From Micromonospora sp. NBRC 110009 (GTDB lineage: Bacteria; Actinomycetota; Actinomycetes; Mycobacteriales; Micromonosporaceae), in assembly GCF_030518795.1 (NCBI RefSeq), contig NZ_CP130427.1, forward strand, positions 372,001-436,000: a stretch of 64,000 nt of DNA, in the 5' to 3' direction. This document shows positions 1-8,463 of this stretch, in pieces. A program made the position numbers and the translations under genes. The notes beneath the pieces are model-generated. The model worked only from the letters and a program-made list of their open reading frames with translations, was not told the origin of the DNA and searched no databases. Each line of letters begins with the position of its first letter. Position 1 is the stretch's first letter.

Positions 1-1
1 G

Positions 2-490
2 CGGCTGCACGAGCAGACCGGCGAAACGGTCTTCCTGTGCGTCCGTCAGGGGCTCGAGGCGGTGTGCATCGAGCGCATCGACGGCGCGCGGGTCCAGATC
101 CTCGAGCTCAGGCTCGGCGGCCGGCTGCCGCTGCACGTCGGCGGCGCACCGCGGGCCCTCCTCGCCTTCGGGGGCGAAGCCCTCTGGGACGAGTACCTGT
201 TCCGCGCACCGCTCAGCACCTACACCGGCAAGACCCTGAACACCCCCGAGCTGGTGCGGCAGTCCCTCGCGGCCGACGCGAACGCGGGAATCGTCATCAG
301 CGACGAGGACGTCACCCCCGGCATCGCGTCGATCGCCGCTCCCGTCTTCAACCACACCGGCAGGGTCAGCGCCGCGCTGTCCCTGGCCGGCGTATCCCCC
401 GTGCTGCTCGGCGACAACCGGCAGCGACATGTGTCGATGGTGCGAGAGGCCGCCGCAGAGGTCTCCCGCTCGCTCGGCCACTCCAGTTAG
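2..490 (+). CDS. IclR-family transcriptional regulator, C-terminal part (5' end outside window)
   Basis: The frame is open from the first bases and encodes about 162 residues. They match the effector-binding half of IclR regulators: a V-C-I-E-R-I-D-G strand, the L-P-L-H-V-G-G-A-P-R-A-L-L segment, and the A-A-P-V-F-N-H-T-G-R-V-S-A-A-L-S-L-A-G core that lines the ligand pocket in this family. The N-terminal winged helix is missing because the window starts inside the gene. It is followed after 10 bp by a cupin and transketolase operon on the same strand, so it is the likely local regulator of those genes. The ligand cannot be read from sequence. Confidence 0.88.
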   Translation, partial: RLHEQTGETVFLCVRQGLEAVCIERIDGARVQILELRLGGRLPLHVGGAPRALLAFGGEALWDEYLFRAPLSTYTGKTLNTPELVRQSLAADANAGIVISDEDVTPGIASIAAPVFNHTGRVSAALSLAGVSPVLLGDNRQRHVSMVREAAAEVSRSLGHSS

Positions 491-500
491 GAGAAACGCT

Positions 501-887
501 TTGGCTGACGGCTCAACCCCCGTCGTACGTCGTGATCAGGGACGAGAGTTCCTCGCACTCGGGGCACCGGTCTACCGACTGGTGCATCCGAAGACCGTGG
601 GCTCCGTCGGAGTTGGCGTTTCGCTGTGCGTCATGCAGCCGGGCCAGCAGGTCCGCCGCCATCGGCACGACTACGAAGAGGCCTATTACGTGGTGCGCGG
701 CACCGGCCTGATGTATCTCGAGGGCCACGAGCCGATCCGCCTCGAGCCCGGACTGTCCGTCTACATCGCGGCGAACCGCGTACACGGACAGGTCAACGAC
801 GGCTCGGAAACGCTCGAGATCGTGTGCTCCCTGTCGCCTCCCCCGGTCGAGGGACAGGTTCCGGAATTCGTGGAGGAGAACCAGTGA
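501..887 (+). CDS. Small cupin-domain protein
   Basis: A 128-residue single-domain cupin. Cupin motif 1 is visible as G-Q-Q-V-R-R-H-R-H-D-Y-E-E-A-Y-Y-V with the metal-binding H-x-H and Glu, and motif 2 as the later A-A-N-R-V-H-G-Q strand with its His. I chose the TTG start at 501 because an AGGAG lies 8 bp upstream and the homologous region begins there; a longer frame reaching back to 429 would overlap the IclR gene. Its stop overlaps the GTG of the transketolase gene (GTGA), implying translational coupling. Function is probably sugar- or metabolite-binding or isomerisation in the same pathway; the substrate is unknown. Confidence 0.85.
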   Translation: MADGSTPVVRRDQGREFLALGAPVYRLVHPKTVGSVGVGVSLCVMQPGQQVRRHRHDYEEAYYVVRGTGLMYLEGHEPIRLEPGLSVYIAANRVHGQVNDGSETLEIVCSLSPPPVEGQVPEFVEENQ

Positions 888-1735
888 GTGCAGCAGCCGA
901 CGACGGCGAGCTGATCGCCCGCATCAAGGAGAAGGCGCTCTTCGCCCGCGAGGAGACGGTGCGCCTGACCGGCATCGCGAAGACCGGGCACTACGCCTCG
1001 GCCTTCTCGTGCGCCGAGATCCTCGCGACCCTCTACTACGGCGGGATCATGCGGCTGAAGCCGGGTGAGCCGCAGTGGAAGGAACGCGACCGCTTCCTCT
1101 TCGGCAAGGGCCACGCGGCGATCGCGCTCTACCCGTTCCTCGCCGAGTACGGCTTCTTCGACAAGTCGGTCCTCGACGAGTACACCCGCCTCGGCAACCC
1201 GCTCGGCGACCACCCGGACATGCGCAAGGTACCGGGCATCGACTTCAGCTCCGGCTCGCTCGGCCACGCCCTGTCCGCAGGCCTCGGCATGGCCCTCGGC
1301 GGCCGGCTCAACAACATCGACTACAACGTCTTCGTCCTGCTCGGCGACGGCGAGCAGCACGAGGGCCAGGTGTGGGAGGCGGCGCTGTCCGCGGCCCACC
1401 ACCGCACCGGCAACCTCATCGCGATCGTCGACCGCAACGAGTACAGCCTCGACGGCAAGGTAGACGACGTCATCGGCATCGAGCCGGTGCTGGACAAGTG
1501 GCAGGCGTTCGGCTGGAACACGATCGACATCGACGGCCACGACGTGCCGCAGGTGCTGCAGGCCCTGCGCGAGGCGACCGCCGCCAGCCACGACGGCAAG
1601 CCGACCGTCATCGTGGCCCACACCGTCAAGGGCAAGGGCATCCCCTACATGGAGACGCAGTTCGGCTGGCACCTCGGCTACCTGCATCCCTCCGACGAGA
1701 AACTCGCCCTCGCGCACCTGAGGAGCAACGCGTGA
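884..1735 (+). CDS. Transketolase, N-terminal (TPP-binding) subunit
   Basis: About 283 residues carrying the thiamine-diphosphate domain of a split transketolase. The G-K-G-H-A segment, the cofactor motif G-D-G at residues 154-156 and its partner Asn at 185 (V-D-R-N) are present, as is the K-G-K-G-I-P-Y-M-E segment. The start is the GTG overlapping the cupin stop. The C-terminal half is the next gene, also overlapping by 4 bp (GTGA), so the two subunits are coupled for stoichiometric synthesis. Split transketolases of this type serve pentose-phosphate, apulose or specialised sugar pathways. The cupin and IclR context favours a dedicated catabolic or biosynthetic role, but the substrate is not shown. 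Confidence 0.92.
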   Translation: MSAAADDGELIARIKEKALFAREETVRLTGIAKTGHYASAFSCAEILATLYYGGIMRLKPGEPQWKERDRFLFGKGHAAIALYPFLAEYGFFDKSVLDEYTRLGNPLGDHPDMRKVPGIDFSSGSLGHALSAGLGMALGGRLNNIDYNVFVLLGDGEQHEGQVWEAALSAAHHRTGNLIAIVDRNEYSLDGKVDDVIGIEPVLDKWQAFGWNTIDIDGHDVPQVLQALREATAASHDGKPTVIVAHTVKGKGIPYMETQFGWHLGYLHPSDEKLALAHLRSNA

Positions 1736-2718
1736 CCACCACCGAGCCCGAGCTGCACCCCGACTCCTGGCACCTGCTCATGCTGCTGGACCAGGCGCCC
1801 GGGTTCGCCGCCATCTCGCAGGCCCTCATCGAGCTGACCGACGAGGGACACAACATCGCGGTCGCCACCGCCGACCTCAAGTACTCCAACGGGCTGGTGC
1901 GCTTCCAGGAGAAGCACCCGGAGCGGTTCCTGCAGTTCGGCATCTCCGAGCAGAACATGGTGTCGGCGTCGGCCGGGCTGGCGACGACGGGCGTGCTGCC
2001 GTACACCGCGACGTTCGCGTCGTTCCTGGCGCTGCTGTGCTGCGAGCAGATCCGCACCGACCTGGCCTACTGCAACCAGCCGGTCCGCCTCATCGGCCAC
2101 CACGCCGGCATCAGCCTCGGCTTCTACGGCACCTCGCACCACGCCACCGAGGACCTGGCCATCATGCGCAGCATGGCCAACATGACCGTGGTCGCTCCGT
2201 CGGACCCGGCCCAGTTCCACGCGGCGATCCGCGCCACGGTGAACCACCCCGGCCCGATCTACTTCCGCGCCAGCCGCGGTCGCGACCCGATCATCTACGA
2301 GGACGGCTGCGAGTTCGAGCTGGGCCGCGCCATCAAGCACGGGGACGGCAGCGACCTGATGCTCATCGCCACCGGGTCGTCGGTGCACCCGACGCTGGCG
2401 GCGGCCGAGCTGCTCCGCGCCAAGGGCATCTCGGTGGGTGTGCTCGACATGCACACGGTGAAGCCGCTGGACCGCGACGCCGTGCTGGCGGCGGCGCGGG
2501 CGCGCCGGCTCATGACCGTCGAGGAGCACAACGTGCTCGGCGGGCTGGGCGGCGCCGTCGCCGAGGTGCTCACCGAGGAGGGGGTGGCCACCAAGCTGCA
2601 CCGGCACGGCATCAAGGACGAGTACAGCCTGATCGGACCACCGACGCACCTCTACCGGCACTACGAGCTGGATGCCGAGGGCATCGCGCAGGTAGCCCTG
2701 CGCTTCCTGAACGCGTGA
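1732..2718 (+). CDS. Transketolase, C-terminal subunit
   Basis: A 328-residue protein with the pyrimidine-binding and C-terminal transketolase domains. The catalytic Glu that activates the TPP aminopyrimidine is E73 in F-G-I-S-E-Q-N-M. The H-H-A-G-I-S loop, the Y-F-R-A-S-R-G segment and the T-V-E-E-H-N-V-L-G-G-L-G-G element of the C-terminal domain are clear. The GTG start at 1732 overlaps the stop of the N-terminal subunit. The N-terminus carries about 25 extra residues before the usual P-G-F-A-A-I-S-Q-A-L start. It works as a heteromer with the preceding gene product. Confidence 0.92.
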   Translation: MTTTEPELHPDSWHLLMLLDQAPGFAAISQALIELTDEGHNIAVATADLKYSNGLVRFQEKHPERFLQFGISEQNMVSASAGLATTGVLPYTATFASFLALLCCEQIRTDLAYCNQPVRLIGHHAGISLGFYGTSHHATEDLAIMRSMANMTVVAPSDPAQFHAAIRATVNHPGPIYFRASRGRDPIIYEDGCEFELGRAIKHGDGSDLMLIATGSSVHPTLAAAELLRAKGISVGVLDMHTVKPLDRDAVLAAARARRLMTVEEHNVLGGLGGAVAEVLTEEGVATKLHRHGIKDEYSLIGPPTHLYRHYELDAEGIAQVALRFLNA

Positions 2719-2737
2719 ACGGAAAGGTTGATCAGTC

Positions 2738-3715
2738 ATGAGGGCGGTTGTCTTCACCGGGGCGGGCGGCAACGAGGTCATTGACCTCGTCGAGCGGCCC
2801 GACCCGATCCCGACCGGCAACGACGTTCGGGTCCGCGTCCGCTACGCCGGAATGAACCCGGCCGACGCGCAGCAGCGCACCGGCATCTACCCGGCCCCGC
2901 CGGGCAGCCCGGCGGACATTCCGGGGCTCGAGGTGTCGGGCGTCGTCGAGGCCGTCGGTGACGCGGTCACCACGTGGCAGCCCGGCGACCGGGTGTTCGG
3001 CCTCGTGGGTGGCGGCGGCCTCGCCAACGGGGTGATCGTCAACGAGCGGCACCTGGCCCGCGTTCCGGACTCGCTGTCCGACGCCGACGCAGCGGCGGTG
3101 CCGGAGGCGTACATGACCGCGCACGACGCGATCCGGTCGCAGGCCGGGCTGCAGATGGGCGAGACCCTCCTGGTTCACGGAGCCGCCGGTGGCGTCGGCA
3201 GCGCCGCCGTGCAGATCGGGCTCGCGGCCGGTGCGCGGGTCATCGGTGTGGTGCGCAGCGAGTCGTCGCACCAGGCGGTGAAGGCGCTCGGCGCGGAGGT
3301 CGTCCACGACGCCACCTTCGCGACCGAGGTCGCCGAACTCACGGGCGGTCGAGGCGCCGACGTCATCCTGGAGCTGGTGGGTGCCCCCCACTTCCCGGGG
3401 AACCTCGACGCGGTCGCCGTACGCGGACGGATCATCATCGTCGGCGTCGGTGCGGGTAGCGACGTGCAGATCCCCCTGCTGCGGCTGATGCAAAAGCGGG
3501 TACGGATGCAGGGAACCGTCCTCCGGGCGCGGCCCATCGAGCAGAAGGCAGACGCTGTCCGCGCCTTCGAACGGGAGGTACTGCCCGCCCTCGCGAGCGG
3601 ACGGGTCCGGCCGGTCATCGACCAGATCTTCCCCGCCGAGCAGGTGACGTCGGCCTTCGAGCGGCTCGAGGGTAAGGGCAAGGTCGGCAAGATCCTTCTG
3701 GATTTCGGCGCCTGA
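2738..3715 (+). CDS. NADPH:quinone reductase-like zinc-independent MDR oxidoreductase
   Basis: A 325-residue medium-chain reductase of the quinone oxidoreductase branch. The N-terminal GroES-like fold contains Y-A-G-M-N-P-A-D and G-L-E-V-S-G-V-V. The Rossmann domain carries H-G-A-A-G-G-V-G-S-A-A, near residue 145, the A-x-x-G-G-V-G NADPH motif. Catalytic-zinc ligands of alcohol dehydrogenases are absent. It starts 19 bp after the transketolase stop with a GGAAAGG ribosome-binding site, so it is the last gene of the operon before the strong terminator. It probably reduces a quinone or enone; the specific substrate is unknown. Confidence 0.9.
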   Translation: MRAVVFTGAGGNEVIDLVERPDPIPTGNDVRVRVRYAGMNPADAQQRTGIYPAPPGSPADIPGLEVSGVVEAVGDAVTTWQPGDRVFGLVGGGGLANGVIVNERHLARVPDSLSDADAAAVPEAYMTAHDAIRSQAGLQMGETLLVHGAAGGVGSAAVQIGLAAGARVIGVVRSESSHQAVKALGAEVVHDATFATEVAELTGGRGADVILELVGAPHFPGNLDAVAVRGRIIIVGVGAGSDVQIPLLRLMQKRVRMQGTVLRARPIEQKADAVRAFEREVLPALASGRVRPVIDQIFPAEQVTSAFERLEGKGKVGKILLDFGA

Positions 3716-3721
3716 CAGGAA

Positions 3722-3759
3722 CTGCCCGCTCCGCACGCCTCGTGCGGCGGAGCGGGCAG
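3722..3759 (+). terminator. Strong intrinsic-type terminator hairpin
   Basis: A perfect 13-bp inverted repeat (CTGCCCGCTCCGC and its complement) with a loop that can pair further (CGCACG/CGTGCG). It lies directly after the oxidoreductase stop and before a convergent gene. No long U-tract follows, which is usual for actinomycete terminators. Confidence 0.85.
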
Positions 3760-3877
3760 TCTGCACCGGACAGTCGCCCGCCAACCCGACAGCACCTGGC
3801 CAGTCGCCCAGCGGCGGCCTGACCCGGTCAGAACCCCACACCGTCGCCGCAATGATGGACGGAGGTCACCGGTGCCC

Positions 3878-6800
3878 TCAGAAGTGGAAAACGCCGACCA
3901 TTGAAGCCACCGGATCGGCGCCGCCATGCAACTGGTCGAAAACGTGGAACGTCTCTGTCACAACTGTGCCGGTGGCGGGATCGGCGAGCGAGGTGGTGGT
4001 CCCGTCGGGGGTGCCGTCTCCCTTGACGCCGGTGAGGATGCGGATGTGCAGGACCTGATTGTTCTCGATCCCGTCGTCGCCGACGTCCAGCAGTGGCCCG
4101 ACGTTCTCGACGAGCCGGGCCAGGCCCTCCGGCGTGTAGCTCGTCGGTTCGTCCTCGGTCAGGCCGACGGCGGCCAGGAAGGCGCGCAGCTCGACAACCG
4201 AGAGGGGCTGGTTGAGGTCGTACCTGCTCCGCCAGACGCCGCCGAGGCCGTCGAGCATCTGTTCGACCGTGGCCGCCTGTCCGGTCTTCCAGTTCGACAT
4301 GATGGTGCCGCCCGCGGCCCAGCAGACAAGCGAGGAGTTCTGCTTGACGGGCACGACCGCGGGCGAGATGGCCACATCGAGCGCAGGGCGCCCAGCGGCC
4401 GTACCGGTCTTGACCGACACCGTCCCCTCGGGCCGGGTGACCCGCAGCGACCCGCTACCGGACGTGGCGAGGCGGTCGATCGCGCGTTGCACCGAGGGGG
4501 TACGGGTCGCGCTCGGGGTGGCCGGACGAACCTCTCCGATCGCGCCGCGCAGCACGCTCTCGGTCAACGCGCGTGCGTCGTCAGCTGAGACCAGCCCCTT
4601 GTCGCGCGCCTCCTTGATATGGCCGAGGCTGCGGTCGAGCTCCTGATTGAGGAAACGTTGCTGGGCGAGTGCACCGGCCTTGCTCGCGAAGCCCTGCGCC
4701 GCGGTGATCGAGGTCTTGAGCGCCTCGGCGGCGTTCTGCTGGTTGAGAGCGAGCCCCGTGAGGTCCTTGAAGATGTTCGGCGTGCCGAGCGCGGCCATCG
4801 CCGCCGCCAGGCCGGTGGGATCGGGCGCGGTCGGCACCTGCTGGTATCCGACCACCGGCGTGGGGAACTGGTCGGGTGCGAGGTTCGGCGGCGCAGTGCG
4901 CCGGCTGCCCGTGCTCAACGGGTCGATGGACGGCGGCTGGTCCGGGATTGGTGCCTCCTCCCAGCGCCAGAACTTCGTGTCGTCGATGACCTCGCAACTG
5001 TTGCACTTGCCGAGGACGGCCTCGGCGAACACCCCGGACGTGGGCATGCTGATCCGCATCGGCGGCGCCGGGTCGGCCGCGTAGAGGTGGCGCAGGTCCG
5101 CCGGGGTCGCGCGGGCGAACTCGTAGGTCGCATCGAGCTTCAGACCCGGTGCGACCGGCATCACCAGGCTGTTGCCCACAACGCCGACGACGCGGTTCTC
5201 CACCACGGACGCCACGCTGCGTCCGCCCGCGTCCGGCGCGACGAAGCCGTCGAGGAGCAGGTATCGCCGATTCGGGTCCATGGTCAGCCAGATCGCCCGG
5301 TGGTAGTGCTCGACGTGCTCGTCGAGATGGTCGAGCAGCCGTTCGGCGTGGCGGCGGTCGCGGTCTCGCGGGTTGCGCTTCTCGGTGGCGTCGAGCGGCA
5401 CGGCGATCTCGACGTCGTCACCGAGACTCAGGTCGTTGAGGATCCGCCGGTTCAGGAAAAGCTGGTGGCTGAGGTGCGCGGTGCGGTAGCGCAGCGAGCC
5501 GGAGTCAACCACGATCCGAGCGCCGGGCGGGAGGACGCTGACGGCGAGCGACAGCCGCACCCGGTCGATCTGCGAGCGCAGCACCGTCGGTAGCGGGATG
5601 CCGGCCTGCAACCCGACAAGCAGCGGGCGGTCCTGACCGAAGAGGCCCACCATCGCCGGATCGACGCTCACCGGCCGGGTCGCGACGCCGTCCTCGATGA
5701 GCGACATCTGCATGGTCTCCAACAACCGCTGGGCGACGCCCGGCGCGATCCGGCTGTCCCAGATGGCATCTCTCTCCGCGGGCAGAGCTACCCCGAGATA
5801 GCGTTCCCAGATGCTGGCCGGGCCGTCCCAGAGCAGGGCGGCGTAGCCGTCCCAGTTCGTCGAGACGAACTCGTCGGACTCGCCGTCGGCCGGACGCGGG
5901 AGCGTCACCCGAACGGCCAGCTCGCCGTCGAGATCGACCAGCGCCTCGTCGGCGTAGCGGCCGACGGGCAGGTCCGAACCGACCCAGTTGGCGCGGACCC
6001 GCTCCAGCGAGTCGAAGGCGGAGTGCAGGCTGCGGCGGCGCAGCCCGCGCTCCAACGGCTCCCGCCAGCGCAGCGCCTTCTCGGCCGTGAAGGGCGTCAC
6101 CGCGAAGGGAATGAACAGGCATTCCTGCACCGCCGCCAGTTCCTGGCTCACCTGGAGGTGGCGCAGCACCTCGAAGTACTCGACGGTGAGCGCGTGGCAG
6201 TGGTTGTAGTTGGCGACCACCTCGGTCTGCGCCCGCACCGACTCGCCCTGGCGGGCGGTCTGCACCACCGTCGAGCGCTGGCTGCGTACCGCGCTCGCGG
6301 ACTGCAGGGTGCGGTCCCGCACCTGGTTCAGCGCGGTGCCGGTGACCGCGCGCGCCGACGTCTGGTTGGCGGTCGAACCGGCCGACGAGACACCGCCCGC
6401 CGCACCGAAGACGAGCGGCCCGATGAACCCGGCGATCCCCGCTCCCACGGCCTCCACGTCGGCCTTCGAGTGGCCGCGCATCGACTCGGTCAGGGTGGAG
6501 CGGATGACGTCGCTGATGTCGCGGTCGTGGCTCAGATCGGCCACCAGGTCCTCGGCCTCGGTGCGCTCGGCGCGCCGGCTCGCCACCTCGGAGCGGTTCC
6601 AGTCCAGTACCGAGACGAGCTTCTGCTGGCCGGGTGCGAGCGGCAGCGAATAGAGCAGGTCGCCGAGGGAGTACCCGTCGGCGCGCCAGACCTGCTTGAT
6701 CGTCAGCAGGTGGCCGTGCGCGACCGTGGTTGCCTGGTAGGCGTACGGGAGGCCGTCCCAGTCGACCTGGCGGTCCGCGTCGAGGGTGAAGCGGGCCGGC

Positions 6801-8161
6801 TCGGGACTGGCGAGGAGTCCGACCGCGGCGCGGAACCTGCGGACGACGCTCGTCTGCTCGGCCATGACCAGGCGCAGCGGTGTGATGTCCTGCTGCTCGC
6901 GGGCCAGGTCGGCCAGCACGCTCGTCTCCAGGCGCAGCGGCTCACCGGCCAACGCCCGCTGTTCGAGGACCCGGGCGGCCAGGAGGTCCGCGTTCACGGA
7001 CGCCCACCTGCCGTCGAGGTCGATGCCGGGAACGAAGGCCCGCGCGGCGGCGAGTGCGCCCGGCACCACGTCGACCTGGCGGCCCTGTCCGGAAGCGGCG
7101 ACCGGCGCCGACCCGGCGTCCCGGCCCGAGGTGCCGGGGATGCTCGCGAGGTGACCCGCCGTGCTGGAGGTCGCGGTGGCTCCGAGCGTGAACGGGCCGG
7201 TCTGCGGCAGGCCGGCCGCCGGGCTCTGGCCGGCGGGCGGCAGCTCGGCAACCGGGTTCACCACGACCGGGCGTACGCGGGCCAGCTCCACGAGCCGGTC
7301 GACGAGCACACCAGGAATGACCGGTGGTGTCGTCGGGGTGGTGCCCTTGATCTGTGGTTGGGTGGTACGGACCACGGCCTGGTAGGTCACCTCGTCCAAA
7401 GCCCGGTTGGGCAGGGTGAAATCGACGCAGCGGGCGGCGTCGCTCGCGTACGCCTGGGCATTCCCGGTGAGATCGACCTGGTCGGGGGCGCGGGGCGGCG
7501 AGTCGGGGCAGTGGCAGTCGTCGTCCTTGGGTGGCGGGGGCGGCAGCGCCGGCGTCTGGAGCACGATCCGCCTCGGCAGCAGCCCCGCCTCCAGGCCGAT
7601 CGGGATCGGCGCGCTGCCGGCGAGCACCGCGTACGCCTCGGCGAACGTGGTGCCCGGCCACGGTCCGGAGAAGTAGCCTCCCGCCGCCGTCCTGGTGACC
7701 GAGACCGGCGTGGTCTGCTCCGCACCGGCGGCGCGACCCCAGATCACCAGCAGCAGGTCACTGGCGACGCCCCGCCCGTGCGGGTCGATCGCCAGGCCCG
7801 TGTACTTCAGCTGCTGGCCCAGGGTGATGTCGCCGCTGGGGGGCACCTGGGTGGCCGGCCGCGGTGACACGGCGACCTCGACCGGATCGGCGGGAAGATC
7901 GCCGGGGATGACCAGCCCGCCCGCGGGAAGTCCGTCCGGGGCGAACGCGGTGAGCGTCACCGGGCCTCGGCGGTCCGCCGGATCGGGCAGTTCGAACGTG
8001 AATGCACCGGTGCCGTCGGCAGGCGTGTCGCGACGCCCGGCCACGAAGACCCCGGCACCGTCGCCCAACCGGGCACGCTCCTCGAAACCGGCGCTCAGGG
8101 CGTAGCCGCTGAAGTCGCGGACGCGCGCAGCGGCGAGCTTGCCTCGCAGGATGGTTGCCAT
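3878..8161 (-). CDS. Giant chassis protein with C-terminal papain-like cysteine protease domain
   Basis: A 1427-residue protein without signal peptide, started by ATG 5 bp after a perfect AGGAGG. Residues 1-210 look like beta-rich repeats. A proline run and a C-H-C motif then lead to S-P-P-R-A-P-D-Q-V-D-L-T-G-N, shared with its upstream paralogue. The middle shares long blocks with that paralogue: V-W-R-A-D-G-Y-S-L-G-D-L-L-Y-S-L-P-L-A-P-G-Q, a Gly/Ala-rich hydrophobic stretch followed by a Ser/Arg/Gln helix, Y-N-H-C-H-A-L-T-V-E-Y-F-E-V-L-R-H, V-G-N-S-L-V-M-P, and a C-N-S-C-E plus W-R-W block. The last 170 residues read as an AvrRpt2/C39-like cysteine protease with Q1274, C1280 (V-C-W-A-A-G-G), H1372 and D1394, spaced as in papain folds. 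The domain call is by motif. Overall function is unknown; the architecture suggests a shared carrier delivering alternative enzymes. Confidence 0.8.
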   Translation of the reverse strand: MATILRGKLAAARVRDFSGYALSAGFEERARLGDGAGVFVAGRRDTPADGTGAFTFELPDPADRRGPVTLTAFAPDGLPAGGLVIPGDLPADPVEVAVSPRPATQVPPSGDITLGQQLKYTGLAIDPHGRGVASDLLLVIWGRAAGAEQTTPVSVTRTAAGGYFSGPWPGTTFAEAYAVLAGSAPIPIGLEAGLLPRRIVLQTPALPPPPPKDDDCHCPDSPPRAPDQVDLTGNAQAYASDAARCVDFTLPNRALDEVTYQAVVRTTQPQIKGTTPTTPPVIPGVLVDRLVELARVRPVVVNPVAELPPAGQSPAAGLPQTGPFTLGATATSSTAGHLASIPGTSGRDAGSAPVAASGQGRQVDVVPGALAAARAFVPGIDLDGRWASVNADLLAARVLEQRALAGEPLRLETSVLADLAREQQDITPLRLVMAEQTSVVRRFRAAVGLLASPEPARFTLDADRQVDWDGLPYAYQATTVAHGHLLTIKQVWRADGYSLGDLLYSLPLAPGQQKLVSVLDWNRSEVASRRAERTEAEDLVADLSHDRDISDVIRSTLTESMRGHSKADVEAVGAGIAGFIGPLVFGAAGGVSSAGSTANQTSARAVTGTALNQVRDRTLQSASAVRSQRSTVVQTARQGESVRAQTEVVANYNHCHALTVEYFEVLRHLQVSQELAAVQECLFIPFAVTPFTAEKALRWREPLERGLRRRSLHSAFDSLERVRANWVGSDLPVGRYADEALVDLDGELAVRVTLPRPADGESDEFVSTNWDGYAALLWDGPASIWERYLGVALPAERDAIWDSRIAPGVAQRLLETMQMSLIEDGVATRPVSVDPAMVGLFGQDRPLLVGLQAGIPLPTVLRSQIDRVRLSLAVSVLPPGARIVVDSGSLRYRTAHLSHQLFLNRRILNDLSLGDDVEIAVPLDATEKRNPRDRDRRHAERLLDHLDEHVEHYHRAIWLTMDPNRRYLLLDGFVAPDAGGRSVASVVENRVVGVVGNSLVMPVAPGLKLDATYEFARATPADLRHLYAADPAPPMRISMPTSGVFAEAVLGKCNSCEVIDDTKFWRWEEAPIPDQPPSIDPLSTGSRRTAPPNLAPDQFPTPVVGYQQVPTAPDPTGLAAAMAALGTPNIFKDLTGLALNQQNAAEALKTSITAAQGFASKAGALAQQRFLNQELDRSLGHIKEARDKGLVSADDARALTESVLRGAIGEVRPATPSATRTPSVQRAIDRLATSGSGSLRVTRPEGTVSVKTGTAAGRPALDVAISPAVVPVKQNSSLVCWAAGGTIMSNWKTGQAATVEQMLDGLGGVWRSRYDLNQPLSVVELRAFLAAVGLTEDEPTSYTPEGLARLVENVGPLLDVGDDGIENNQVLHIRILTGVKGDGTPDGTTTSLADPATGTVVTETFHVFDQLHGGADPVASMVGVFHF

Positions 8162-8171
8162 TCCGGTCCTC

Positions 8172-8453
8172 CTACACGTTCGGTGCCTCGAACGTGATGC
8201 CGGTCGAGGTGAGGGGCTGGTTCTCGTACCCGATCCGCAGCTCGTCGCCGGGTGCTGGCTGCCGGGTCAGGAAGCCGAGGATGGTGCCCTCGTCGGTGGT
8301 GGGCATCAGTCCCTCGACCTCCTGCGGCCCGACCTCCGCGACCATCCGGATGCCGCCTTGGACGAGACCGGATCCGTGGATGACCACCCGCATCACCCAG
8401 TCCGTGGGCAGCGGCGTGGTGATGACCTCGAAGTCGGCGCTGTCGATCTGCAT
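8172..8453 (-). CDS. Small acidic protein between the two giant chassis genes, function unknown
   Basis: A 93-residue protein with no cysteine, no signal peptide and no membrane segment. Alternating hydrophobic residues (F-E-V-I-T-T-P-L, W-V-M-R-V-V-I-H-G, I-G-Y-E-N-Q-P-L) suggest an all-beta fold. It lies 10 bp after the stop of the 1727-aa gene and 10 bp before the ATG of the 1427-aa gene, so it belongs to the same transcript. No recognised family. The position suggests a structural partner, chaperone or immunity-like protein for the giants, but that is inference from placement only. Confidence 0.75.
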   Translation of the reverse strand: MQIDSADFEVITTPLPTDWVMRVVIHGSGLVQGGIRMVAEVGPQEVEGLMPTTDEGTILGFLTRQPAPGDELRIGYENQPLTSTGITFEAPNV

Positions 8454-8463
8454 GACGTCTGCT

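Noticed and set aside
761..1717. Long minus-strand open frame opposite the transketolase gene
   Set aside because: Val/Ala/Asp-rich shadow translation of a high-GC gene; the plus strand has clear transketolase motifs.
6023..7867. 614-codon plus-strand frame opposite the protease-tailed giant gene
   Set aside because: Arg/Gly/Ala low-complexity product without start context; antisense to conserved chassis coding sequence.
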